Assembly: GCF_003947415.1 (NCBI RefSeq)
Contig: NZ_QHKL01000002.1
Coordinates: 558,001-622,000, forward strand
Length of the DNA: 64,000 nt
Direction of reading: 5' to 3'
Source of the DNA: Amycolatopsis sp. WAC 01376
GTDB taxonomy: Bacteria; Actinomycetota; Actinomycetes; Mycobacteriales; Pseudonocardiaceae
Shown here: positions 24,344-32,579 of the stretch, in pieces
How positions within the stretch are numbered: the stretch's first letter is position 1
How the letters are laid out: the number at the start of each line of letters is the position of its first letter
Notes under the pieces: generated by a model
The model's input: only the letters and a program-made list of their open reading frames with translations
Databases searched by the model: none
What the model was told of the DNA's origin: nothing
Translations under genes and position numbers: made by a program

Positions 24344-25763
24344 GGGCTTCCCCTCCCCGCGACCGGATGGAGTGACGGGCGGCGGACGTGCCCGCGGCCC
24401 GGCCCAGCACGGCACCCGCCATCAGGCCGGTGCCGCCCGGATAGCCCTGGTCGTAAAGGCCGCCGACGATCACACCCGCCGCGTAGAGACCGTCGATCGG
24501 TTCGCCGCCGCCACGCACCTCGGCACCGGGGGACACGGACAGCCCGCCGTAGGTGAAGGTCAGGCCGCAGACCACCGGGACGAACAGGAACGGAGGCGTG
24601 TCGAGCCGCTTCTCCGTGCTGCCGGAATGCAGCCGCTCGATCTCGGCGGCCAGATTCGCGGCGTCGATGCCGAGCCGCCGGGCGCCTTCCTCGATCGAGG
24701 AGACGGTCACCGACGCCGGATCGCCGAGGTAGCCGTTCGGGAGCGACCCGGCCGAGACGACCTTGTCGTCGAAGATCTGGAACGCGATCCGTCCCGGCTG
24801 TTCCTGGATCTTCTGCCCGAGGGTGACGTAGGTGAGGTTGCTGTAGCCGCCGTCTTCGTCGAAGAACCGGCGCCCTTCCCGGTTGACCACGACACCCAGC
24901 GGGAAGGCGTACCTGGCGAGGCCGTGGGATTTGTGCATCTGCCCTGGCAGCATGTAATCGGGCAGTTCGATGCCCTGCGGCGTGGTGTGGCACTTTTCCC
25001 AGTTGCCCGCGGTGTCGGCGCCGAATTCGACGGCGGCCGCCAGCGGGGCGCCCTCGTTGAACGGAACACCGCGCAGCTTCACGTCCCGCCACTCCTCGCC
25101 GAGGTGGCGTTCACGCAGCCCGGTGTTCGCCTCGAAGCCCGCCGATGCCAGCACCAGCGCGTCGGCGATCACCGGGAAGGCGGGCCCGGATCCGTGGACC
25201 AGGTATCGGCCGTCGGCCGTCTTCTCGAAGCCGGTGACCGCGCTGTCGTAGAAGACCGTTCCCCCGAGCTGTTCGAACCGGGCGAAGTTGCGGTCCTGAA
25301 GGCTCTGGCCGCCGCCGTCGAGCACGATCGGCACGTCACCGGGGAGCGGGGTCGGCCGCGGGGCCCAGCGCTGCCCGAAGTCGCGCATCCAGGTGATCGT
25401 TTCCGTCGAACGGCGGACGATCGATTCGATCAGGGCGACGTCCACCTGGTCACCGCATACCCGCAGCCAGTCGGCGGCGTACTGCTCGTCCGAGTACCCC
25501 GACCGGCCGTCCAGGATCTCTTCGACCCGGTCTTTGTCGGCCTCCCGCAACAGGGCCGCGATGAAGGGGCTTCCCTGCCAGGAGAAACGCATGGTCCTGG
25601 TCAAGGAACTGTTCCCGCCGCGCAGTTCTTTCGGCGCGGCTTCGAGGACACTGACGGAGGTCGCGCCGGCCTGCAGCGCCGCAATACCGGCGCAAAGACC
25701 CGCATTACCGGCCCCGACGACGACGACCTGCCTCTCGGCCACATCATTTTGCCCGCTATGCAT
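24321..25763 (-). CDS. FAD-dependent oxidoreductase (fumarate reductase/tricarballylate dehydrogenase-like)
   Basis: A 480-residue flavoprotein starting MHSGQNDVAERQ with the FAD loop VVGAGNAGLCAGIAAL (about 15-30), a GGNSSLTRTMRF substrate-region motif near 54, and a C-terminal FAD-contact segment GLYAAGVIVGG and GGTGLMAG. It resembles TcuA-type enzymes rather than ketosteroid dehydrogenases. It is the first gene of the minus-strand operon that runs to 17926; a 590-bp regulatory region precedes it. Confidence 0.82.
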   Translation of the reverse strand: MHSGQNDVAERQVVVVGAGNAGLCAGIAALQAGATSVSVLEAAPKELRGGNSSLTRTMRFSWQGSPFIAALLREADKDRVEEILDGRSGYSDEQYAADWLRVCGDQVDVALIESIVRRSTETITWMRDFGQRWAPRPTPLPGDVPIVLDGGGQSLQDRNFARFEQLGGTVFYDSAVTGFEKTADGRYLVHGSGPAFPVIADALVLASAGFEANTGLRERHLGEEWRDVKLRGVPFNEGAPLAAAVEFGADTAGNWEKCHTTPQGIELPDYMLPGQMHKSHGLARYAFPLGVVVNREGRRFFDEDGGYSNLTYVTLGQKIQEQPGRIAFQIFDDKVVSAGSLPNGYLGDPASVTVSSIEEGARRLGIDAANLAAEIERLHSGSTEKRLDTPPFLFVPVVCGLTFTYGGLSVSPGAEVRGGGEPIDGLYAAGVIVGGLYDQGYPGGTGLMAGAVLGRAAGTSAARHSIRSRGGEARVGTVAG

Positions 25764-26351
25764 CAACAACGCTCCACAATCCGGTGTTCGCCATTCATGG
25801 ACGACCGGGTTCGAACGAGACCGGGTCATACCGCCGCGGGACATGGCTGTTGCTTATGTCCACGCACGGTCACCGGGCCGATACGATCGGCGCGGCGCGT
25901 CGGTCTGCGAACCGCCGGTTCGCTGCTGGAATCGCAGCTTTTATTCCTCGTGTGTGCTCAGATGTGCGGCGCACGAGGTTTTCTCTTCGGAATCAGCAGA
26001 TGCAGCCCGATGCGGGCGACGTCAGGCGTCATCCGGTCTACAAAGCAGAGATTTCAGTGGATGCCTTCCGAGATGAACCGAATGTTTCCGCCGGGTTCAC
26101 CGTCGCCCTTGACGATGATCGTGCGGACTCTTCCGGTTTGCTCATTTTTCTTCGGGCCCGGTATTCCCGAGCCTCCCCCGAGGTGGCCGGCTTGGGGACC
26201 GACTGGGGCCAGCCTGACTTCCTGACCAGCGCGTGGGCAACCTTCGGGTAGTTCGGCCTTGTTCGAAATCGTTCGAGTGGCCCGAACAGCAGATTCCGGC
26301 GCCGCTGAATGGCGGTATCAGGGTCGAGATCGGTTCAGTCAATCTAGAGCG
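25764..26351. promoter_or_regulatory. Divergent regulatory region, no gene
   Basis: 588 bases between the divergent FAD-oxidoreductase and HTH-ricin genes, less GC-rich than the flanks. Several frames are open but lack ribosome sites and coding bias, so no gene is called. Short motifs include GGGTTCGAACGAGACCGGGT near 25807 and a cluster of GTTCGA elements near 26261-26276 close to the plus-strand start. It probably contains promoters for both directions. Confidence 0.5.
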
Positions 26352-27362
26352 ATGATCGTTGATGCGGGGGGCGACGACGGGGAGTCGTCGACGGGGGTTC
26401 CGTCACCGGACTCAGCGTCTTCACCGGCTGAGTTCACAGCGGCACTGCGTGTATTGAGAACGTGGTCCGGATTGACTTATCGACAACTGGCCGGACGGGC
26501 GAAAGAACTCGGGGGAACGCTTCCGGCGAGTACGGTCGCGACCACTCTCGGCCGGACCACACTGCCCCGCGAATCGTTCGTGGAGACGTTCACGCGCGCG
26601 TGCGGGTTGAACGACGACGACGTACGGCGGTGGCTCGGCGCCCGGACGCGGATCGCGATGGGGGTTCCGCTGCGGCTCGTCGACGACGTGAAGGTGACTC
26701 CCGCGCTCCCGCCGGAACCGGAACCGGAGCCCGCGCCGCCGACCCGGCGACCTCGCTGGCGCGGGCCGCTGATCGTGGCCGCGGTCGTGAGCATCGTCCT
26801 CGTCGGGGCACTCGGCTATCTGACCCGGTCCTTCGGTGCGGCCACGAAGGGCAAGGACACCGCGGCCGTGGTGCCGGGGCTCGACATCCGGGAGGTGGGC
26901 AGCTGGGCGCAGATCCGGCCCGCCCGCTCTCCCGAGTTCTGTCTCGCCGAAGGGGCGGACCGGACCAGGCTCTACGCCGGCACCGTCGTCGCCCAGCAGC
27001 TCTGCGGCAGCGACGCGGCTCCGCATCTGTTCATCGACCCGGTCGGCGAAGAGAACGCCGTGCAGATCCAGTGGCACCATCCGGAAAGCGGGGTCGGCTG
27101 CCTCACGGTCGTGAACGAGGGACTGGGGCACGACCTGATCGAACCCCGCGACGACTGCGACGACGATGGTATGGACCAGTTGTTCACCATCGGCTTGGCC
27201 GGTCCGACGGAGGAGGGGCGTTTCGTCATCCGTCCCGTCGGCACCAGCCAATGCCTCGGCCTGCGCGACATGGACACCGTCGCGGGTACGGAGGTCGTCC
27301 GGGAACGCTGCTCCGGCGCGCCTGACCAGACGTTCCTCATCGATCTGATCCCGCCTCCCTGA
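26352..27362 (+). CDS. Membrane-anchored HTH protein with ricin-type lectin-like exterior domain
   Basis: A 336-residue protein in three parts. Residues about 27-115 are an XRE/HTH-like cytoplasmic domain (TWSGLTYRQLAGRAKELG, then STVATTLGRTTLP). A Pro/Glu linker leads to one membrane helix (PLIVAAVVSIVLVGALGYL, about 138-156). The exterior part (about 185-335) contains two Cys-containing, Gln/Trp-type repeats (CLTVVNEGLG, CLGLRDMDTVAGTEV, DQTFLIDL), like ricin B lectin folds. ATG 26352 has only a weak ribosome site. It may couple outside ligand sensing to DNA binding; it diverges from the 18-26 kb operon. Confidence 0.72.
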   Translation: MIVDAGGDDGESSTGVPSPDSASSPAEFTAALRVLRTWSGLTYRQLAGRAKELGGTLPASTVATTLGRTTLPRESFVETFTRACGLNDDDVRRWLGARTRIAMGVPLRLVDDVKVTPALPPEPEPEPAPPTRRPRWRGPLIVAAVVSIVLVGALGYLTRSFGAATKGKDTAAVVPGLDIREVGSWAQIRPARSPEFCLAEGADRTRLYAGTVVAQQLCGSDAAPHLFIDPVGEENAVQIQWHHPESGVGCLTVVNEGLGHDLIEPRDDCDDDGMDQLFTIGLAGPTEEGRFVIRPVGTSQCLGLRDMDTVAGTEVVRERCSGAPDQTFLIDLIPPP

Positions 27363-27385
27363 GCGTGCGGCCGGGTCGCCGCCGA

Positions 27386-27438
27386 GTCCGTGAAGGCCTC
27401 CTTCCCTACTCTCAGGGTAGGGAAGGAGGCCCTCACGG
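27386..27438. terminator. GTCCGTGAAGGCCTCC-type hairpin
   Basis: Near-perfect dyad 24 bases after the HTH-ricin gene, almost identical to the ones at 11316 and 40919. A likely terminator. Confidence 0.6.
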
Positions 27439-27943
27439 CATGCCGGGCTGAGCTCGGCCGAGCCGAGGCTGGGGGCGGGCAGGAACGCCATCTTGAGCCT
27501 CGGCGCTGCAGCGACAGCGCGTGAAGGACCCCTTCCCTCGGCTCAGCCGAGGAAACTCGACCTTCACACCAGCCGAAGTACATGAAGGGGGCCTTCATGT
27601 ACTTCAACCAGGTATCACACAAGGTGCGGCTGGGTCGTGAGTGGCGATTCGGGTTAGAACCCGAATCGCCACTCACGACCACCTGGACCGATGTCGGTCG
27701 TTTCGCGTGATCAGGTGGACGACACGCGTGAGCCGTTGGACGACACGCGTGATCAGGTGGACGACCCGGCCGCGGCCGGGTTACACGGCGAGTCGTCCCG
27801 CTGATCACCCGAATCGCCACTCACGACCACTTGGACCGGCGCTCGCGTGATCACTCCACGAGAAAGGCGCCGAAACCGGGAACCGAAGACGACCTTTCGA
27901 CGACTTGTGGGGCTGAATCATGCGGTCCGGCGAGCGGAGAGAG
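27439..27943. repeat. Gene-free region with dyads and tandem repeats
   Basis: About 500 bases without a gene. It holds a small dyad ACATGAAGGGGGCCTTCATGT near 27580, a long dyad 27633-27680 with GGTCGTGAGTGGCGATTCGG arms, the 21-bp tandem repeat at 27707-27769, and a half-element ACCCGAATCGCCACTCACGA near 27808. The promoter of the methyltransferase operon must lie near the right end; no metal-regulator box was seen. Confidence 0.55.
27707..27769. repeat. Three tandem 21-bp repeats
   Basis: Units start at 27707, 27728 and 27749. The pattern is GTGAnCnnnTGGACGACnCGn; units 1 and 3 share GTGATCAGGTGGACGAC. A second array with the same unit length and GTGA start is at 41868-41930. Confidence 0.7.
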
Positions 27944-28684
27944 ATGCACTGGTACGAGGACGACGACCTGTGGGTCGGCTTCGCGGACGTGATGTTCCCG
28001 CCAAGCCGGGCCGAAGAGGCCGAACGCCTGACGGCCACGTCACCGCTGCTCCAGGTCGCCGACGGCGCGAAGGTGCTCGATCTGGCGTGCGGCCCGGCGA
28101 TCCACATCGTGCCGCTGGCGAAGAAGGGCGCCGACGTGACCGGCGTCGACCTCAGCCCGGCGATGCTCGAACGCGCGCGAGAGGCCTGCGAAAGCGCCGG
28201 AGTCGCCGCGAAACTGATCCAGGCCGACATGCTCGAGTACGCCGAGCCCGGCGCGTACGACCTGATCATCAACATGTACACGTCGTTCGGCTACTTCACC
28301 GAGCCCGGCGACAACCTGACCGTGCTGCGAAACGCCTACGCGAGCCTCGCGCCCGGCGGCAGGCTGCTGATCGACGTCCTCGGCAAGGAGGTGCTCGCGG
28401 GCTGGGTCGGCCGTCCGAAAGCGGTCGACGTCGACGGCGGGACGGTGTTCATGCGCGACACCATCCTCGACGACTGGACCCGCCTCAAGACCGAATGGAC
28501 GCTGGTCCGCGGCGGTGCGGCGAAGCAGGCGTCGATCCTGTCCTTCCTGTACAGCGCGGCGGAACTGAAGGCACTGTTCGAGACGGTGGGCTTCACCGGC
28601 GTCGAGTGCTTCGGTGATTTCGACGGCTCGCCGTACGACAACCACGCACGCCGCCTGATCGTGCGTGGTGAACGTGCCGGCTGA
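27944..28684 (+). CDS. Class I SAM-dependent methyltransferase
   Basis: A 246-residue methyltransferase starting MHWYEDDDLWVGFADVMF. SAM motif I is VLDLACGPAIHIVPLAKKG (about 46-64), with the acidic GVDLSPAMLERA next and MYTSFGYFTEPGDN later. It resembles small-molecule N/O-methyltransferases. ATG 27944 has GGAGAG just before it; ATG 27920 is an alternative adding eight residues. Its end overlaps the start of the FecCD permease gene, so it belongs to the metallophore-like operon and may tailor the chelator. Confidence 0.8.
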   Translation: MHWYEDDDLWVGFADVMFPPSRAEEAERLTATSPLLQVADGAKVLDLACGPAIHIVPLAKKGADVTGVDLSPAMLERAREACESAGVAAKLIQADMLEYAEPGAYDLIINMYTSFGYFTEPGDNLTVLRNAYASLAPGGRLLIDVLGKEVLAGWVGRPKAVDVDGGTVFMRDTILDDWTRLKTEWTLVRGGAAKQASILSFLYSAAELKALFETVGFTGVECFGDFDGSPYDNHARRLIVRGERAG

Positions 28685-29759
28685 AACGCTTCGCCTGTTC
28701 GCCGAACCGGACGATGACACCTCGCGCCGACTACGGCTCACCGGTCCGGTGCTCCTGCTGTCGGCGGCGCTGGTGATCTCGCTGATCGCGGGCATCGCGC
28801 TCGGCCCGTCCACCGTCGCCCTCCCGGATGTCCTGCGCTTCCTGGGAAAGGCCATCGCCGGCGGCACCATCACCGGCGACGAGGTCACCGGGTACTCGAT
28901 CGTCTGGCAGGTCCGCACGCCGCGGGTGCTGCTGGCGGCCGTGGTCGGCGCGGGGCTCGCGGTGGTCGGGGTCGCCGTGCAGGCGCTGGTCCGCAACGCC
29001 CTCGCCGATCCGTTCGTGCTCGGGATCTCGTCGGGCGCCTCGGTCGGTGCCGCCGCCGTCGTGGTGTTCGGCCTGTTCGCCGGGCTCGGCGTGCTGGCGC
29101 TGTCGACGGCCGCCTTCCTCGGCGCGCTTGGCGCGACGGCGCTCGTCTATCTGGCCGCTCGCAGCAAATTCGGCCTGACGCCGTTGCGTCTCGTGCTCAC
29201 CGGGGTCGCGCTCACCTACGCCTTCCAAGCCGTGATGAGCGTGCTCGTCTACCTCTCGCCGAGCGGCCAGGCCGCGCAGACCGTGCTGTTCTGGCTGCTG
29301 GGCAGCCTCGGCGCGGCGACCTGGGCGTCCCTGCCGCTGGCCGCGCTCGGGGTGGCCGTGGCGATCATCGTCCTGCTGCGGTACGGCACCGCGCTCGACG
29401 TTCTGTCCATGGGCGACGAGACCGCGATGAGCCTCGGCACCGACGCCGCCGCCTTGCGCCGCTGGCTTTTCCTGCTCACCGCGGTCGTCACCGGTCTGCT
29501 GGTGGCGGTCAGCGGCTCGATCGGGTTCGTCGGGCTGGTCCTGCCGCATGTGGTGCGGATGATCGCCGGTTCGGGGCATCGCCGCGTGCTGGCGCTCGCG
29601 CCGCTGGTGGGCGCGGTGTTCCTGGTATGGGTCGATCTGCTCGCCCGCACCCTCGTCGCGCCGGAGGAACTGCCGCTCGGCGTGATCACCGCGCTGATCG
29701 GCGTCCCGGTGTTCCTCGTCGTGATGCGGCGCCGCGGTTACGCGTTCGGGGGTCGCTGA
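28665..29759 (+). CDS. FecCD-type iron-siderophore ABC permease
   Basis: A 364-residue, about 9-10-helix permease of the BtuC/FecCD family that forms a homodimeric channel in the membrane. Motifs are PRVLLAAVVGAGLAVVGVAVQALVRNALADP in pieces (about 85-115), GISSGASVGAA, and the ATPase-contact GSIGFVGLVLPHVVRMIAG near 285. Possible GTG starts are 28665, 28668 and 28674; all lie within the last codons of the methyltransferase gene, indicating coupling. Only one permease gene is present, consistent with a homodimer. Confidence 0.88.
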   Translation: MVNVPAETLRLFAEPDDDTSRRLRLTGPVLLLSAALVISLIAGIALGPSTVALPDVLRFLGKAIAGGTITGDEVTGYSIVWQVRTPRVLLAAVVGAGLAVVGVAVQALVRNALADPFVLGISSGASVGAAAVVVFGLFAGLGVLALSTAAFLGALGATALVYLAARSKFGLTPLRLVLTGVALTYAFQAVMSVLVYLSPSGQAAQTVLFWLLGSLGAATWASLPLAALGVAVAIIVLLRYGTALDVLSMGDETAMSLGTDAAALRRWLFLLTAVVTGLLVAVSGSIGFVGLVLPHVVRMIAGSGHRRVLALAPLVGAVFLVWVDLLARTLVAPEELPLGVITALIGVPVFLVVMRRRGYAFGGR

Positions 29760-30547
29760 TGCTGTCCCTGCACGAACTTTCCGTCGAGGTGGCCGGATCG
29801 ACGCTGATCCGCGAACTGCGTCTGGACGTCGGCGCGGGCGAGGTGGTCGGCCTCCTCGGCCCCAACGGCAGCGGCAAGTCGACGGCGTTGCGCTGCGTCT
29901 ACCGGGCGCTGACCCCGTCCGGCGGCGCCGTCCTGCTCGACGGCGTCGACCTGGCGGAACAGGGCCTGCGCGACACCGCCCGCCGGATCGCCGCGCTCAC
30001 CCAGGACAGCCGGGCGGATCTGGACTTCACCGTCGAGGAGGTCGTCGCGCTCGGCCGGTCGCCGCATCAGCGCGGCAACCTCCGGCTGTCGGCCCGCGAA
30101 CGCGCACTGTGCCGGGAAGCGTTGCGGCGGATGGACATCATCCATCTCGCCCAGCGCAGTGTGCTGACACTTTCCGGCGGCGAACGGCAACGGGTACTGG
30201 TGGCGAGGGCGCTCGTCCAGGAACCGGAAGTGCTGGTCCTCGACGAGCCGACCAATCACCTCGACGTCCGCCATCAGGTGGAACTGCTGAAATTCCTGCG
30301 CGACTGCGGGCTCACCGTGCTCGTCGCCCTGCACGATCTCAACCTCGCCGCCGCCGTCTGTCACCGGATCGCGTTGCTGCGCGGCGGATCGCTCGCCGCC
30401 TGCGGGACCCCGGCCGAGGTGCTCACGCCCGAAACGGTCCGCGCCGTGTTCGGCGTCGAGGTCACCCAGGTGACCCATCCCGTGACCGGCGCGCTCCAGC
30501 TGCTGTACGACCTTCCCGCCGATGAAACCGAGGGGATCACACGATGA
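29759..30547 (+). CDS. FecE/HmuV-type ABC ATPase for metal-chelate uptake
   Basis: A 262-residue nucleotide-binding subunit. Walker A is GPNGSGKST (about 34-42), the signature is LSGGERQRV (about 136-144), Walker B is VLVLDEPTNHLD, and the switch His is in ALHDLNLA. It starts at ATG 29759, overlapping the permease stop (TGATG), and ends on the binding-protein ATG. Energises the FecCD permease. Confidence 0.9.
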   Translation: MLSLHELSVEVAGSTLIRELRLDVGAGEVVGLLGPNGSGKSTALRCVYRALTPSGGAVLLDGVDLAEQGLRDTARRIAALTQDSRADLDFTVEEVVALGRSPHQRGNLRLSARERALCREALRRMDIIHLAQRSVLTLSGGERQRVLVARALVQEPEVLVLDEPTNHLDVRHQVELLKFLRDCGLTVLVALHDLNLAAAVCHRIALLRGGSLAACGTPAEVLTPETVRAVFGVEVTQVTHPVTGALQLLYDLPADETEGITR

Positions 30548-31527
30548 AGCCGTCCAGGGTGACCGCGCTCTTCGCCGCGGCGCTGCTCCTGAGCGCCTGC
30601 GGTGCCCAGGTCGAGGCCGGACCGGCCGCACCGGCACAGGCCACGGTGGCCAACTGCGGCGCGCAGGTCACCTTCCCGGCGCCCCAGCGCCCGGTGGCCT
30701 ACGACGTCTCCGGCGCCGAGAAGATGTTCGCGCTCGGCCTCGCCGGCCGGATGCGCGGCTACGTGATGAACTCGCTCGGCGATCCGGCGATCGCCGGATC
30801 GCCGTGGAAGGACGACTACGCCAAGGTCGAACGGCTCGGCACCTCGCGGGTCACCCGCGAAATCCTGGTCAACGCCAAGGCGGACTGGGTGATCGCGGGC
30901 TGGAACTCGGGCTTCAGCGAGGAACGCGGGATCACGCCGAAGCTGCTGGAGCAGGTCGGCATCCGGAGTTATCTGCACACCGAGACCTGCTGGGAGTATC
31001 CGGCCGCGAAGTCGGAGGTGACGCCGCTTGAGGCGCTCTACACCGACCTGCGCAACCTCGGCGACATCTTCGGCGTCCGCCAGCGGGCCGACGAACTGGT
31101 CGCGGAACTCAAGGGACGCTTCGACAAGGTCCGGGCCGGAGCACCGAAGACCCCGCCCGCCAAGGTGTTCGTCTACGACTCCGGCACCGACCAGCCCTTC
31201 ACCTCCGGGAAACACGCCGCGCCCAACGACATCATCGACGCCGCGGGCGGGACCAACGTCTTCCGCGACCTCCAGGACGGCTGGGGCAGCGTCGGCTGGG
31301 AAGCGGTGGTGAAGGCGGAGCCCGAGGTGATCGTCGTGGTGGACTACGCGGACCAGCCCGCGAAGGACAAGATCGCGTTCATCAAGTCGGCGCCACAGCT
31401 GAAGAACACGCCCGCCGTGCGCGACAACCGGTTCCACGTCGTCTCCTACGGGGACCTCGTGAGCGGCCCGCGCAACGCGGCCGGCGCCGAATCACTGGCC
31501 GCGTACCTGCGCTCGATCGGCCGGTGA
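30544..31527 (+). CDS. FepB/FatB-type metal-chelate binding lipoprotein
   Basis: A 327-residue periplasmic-binding-fold lipoprotein. The signal peptide ends in the lipobox LLLSAC (Cys about residue 19). The mature part has the two-lobe cluster-A fold with FPAPQRPVAYDVSGAEKMFALGL and ADWVIAGWNSGF, and the late WGSVGWEAVVKAEPEVIVVVDYA in pieces. It is coupled on both sides (ATGA and GTGA). It delivers the ligand to the FecCD transporter. Confidence 0.88.
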   Translation: MKPSRVTALFAAALLLSACGAQVEAGPAAPAQATVANCGAQVTFPAPQRPVAYDVSGAEKMFALGLAGRMRGYVMNSLGDPAIAGSPWKDDYAKVERLGTSRVTREILVNAKADWVIAGWNSGFSEERGITPKLLEQVGIRSYLHTETCWEYPAAKSEVTPLEALYTDLRNLGDIFGVRQRADELVAELKGRFDKVRAGAPKTPPAKVFVYDSGTDQPFTSGKHAAPNDIIDAAGGTNVFRDLQDGWGSVGWEAVVKAEPEVIVVVDYADQPAKDKIAFIKSAPQLKNTPAVRDNRFHVVSYGDLVSGPRNAAGAESLAAYLRSIGR

Positions 31528-32579
31528 ACGCGATGTCCGCGCTGGTCCACGAACACGTCACCGACGCGATCAAGACACCGGCGTTGATCCGGCTCAAGCC
31601 GAACCTCGTGCTGATCCGCTTCGAGACCCTGAAGGTCTACGCGGCGCTCGGCGCGGTCCGGTCGCTGCTCGCCGACGGTACGGTCCGAAAAGGACAGACG
31701 CTGATCGACAGCTCCAGCGGGATCTACGCGCTCGCGCTGGCGATGGCCTGTCATCGTTACGGTCTGCGCTGCCATATCGTCGCGTCCACCACCGTCGACC
31801 TCACCATGCGTTCGCAGCTGGAGATCCTGGGCGCGACGGTGGACCAGATGCCGCCGTCGGACGATCTCCGGCTCGACCAGCGGCGCCGCGTCGCGCGCGT
31901 GCAGGAACTGCTGGAGCGCCATCCGGGGATGCACTGGATGCGCCAGTACCACGATCCCGTGCACTACCTGGGGTACGGCGAGGTGGCCGATCTCGTCGCC
32001 CGCGCGCTGCCGTCCGGGCCGCTCACCGTCGTCGGCAGTGTGGGCACCGGTGCGTCGACCGGCGGGATCGCGCGGTCGTTGCGCGAACGCGATCCGGACG
32101 TCCGTCTCACCGGAGTCCAGCCCTTCGGCAGTGTCACCTTCGGCAGCGAGCGGTTCACCGATCCGGACGCGATCATCGCGGGGATCGGGTCCGCCATCCC
32201 GTTCGGCAACGTCGATCACGCACTGTACGACCGGATCCACTGGCTGGACTTCGTGCACGCCATGGCCGCGACCGTCGGCCTGATGCGCGACCACGCCGTC
32301 TTCGCCGGGCTTTCCACCGGTGCCGCGTACCTCGTCGCGGGCTGGGAAGCGGCGCGGAACCCGGATCGGACGCACGTCGTGATCGGCGCCGACACCGGAC
32401 ACCGCTACACGGCAAGGGTTTTCGCCCGGCATCGGGAAGCGGTCGACCCGGCGGGGCTCGCGCCGCGCGAGATCGCTTCACTGGACGAACTCGCCCTGCC
32501 GTGGGCGGCGATGGACTGGAGCCGCCGCCGATTCGGGATACCCGCGCAGCCGCTGTACCGGAAGGAGCGGGCGTCGTGA
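31524..32579 (+). CDS. SbnA/cysteine-synthase-like PLP enzyme
   Basis: A 351-residue fold-type II PLP enzyme. The Schiff-base Lys is probably Lys37 in FETLKVYAALGAV, the substrate loop reads SSSGIYA at 63-69 instead of the usual TSGNTG, and the PLP-phosphate loop is GSVGTGASTGG near 171-181. SbnA-type enzymes make 2,3-diaminopropionate precursors from O-phosphoserine for siderophores; here no SbnB-like partner is present. It starts at GTG 31524 (overlapping the lipoprotein stop) or ATG 31533. Together with the ATP-grasp gene it likely makes a small amino-acid chelator. Confidence 0.83.
   Translation: MNAMSALVHEHVTDAIKTPALIRLKPNLVLIRFETLKVYAALGAVRSLLADGTVRKGQTLIDSSSGIYALALAMACHRYGLRCHIVASTTVDLTMRSQLEILGATVDQMPPSDDLRLDQRRRVARVQELLERHPGMHWMRQYHDPVHYLGYGEVADLVARALPSGPLTVVGSVGTGASTGGIARSLRERDPDVRLTGVQPFGSVTFGSERFTDPDAIIAGIGSAIPFGNVDHALYDRIHWLDFVHAMAATVGLMRDHAVFAGLSTGAAYLVAGWEAARNPDRTHVVIGADTGHRYTARVFARHREAVDPAGLAPREIASLDELALPWAAMDWSRRRFGIPAQPLYRKERAS

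Noticed and set aside
24291..26225. Long plus-strand open frame of 644 codons opposite the FAD oxidoreductase
   Set aside because: It is antisense to well-supported genes, has low-complexity charged composition and no family resemblance; typical of high-GC shadow frames.
25784..26251. Possible small gene in the 25.8-26.3 kb gap
   Set aside because: No ribosome site, no conserved-looking domain, and the sequence is better explained as a divergent control region.
26261..26300. Second StrR-type operator near the HTH-ricin gene
   Set aside because: GTTCGA elements are present but not as a dyad with an 11-base spacer.
27439..27943. Fur/IdeR/Zur box in front of the metallophore-like operon
   Set aside because: No TTAGGTTAGSCTAACCTAA-like or TGAnAATnATTnTCA-like dyad was found by eye; metal control remains unproven.
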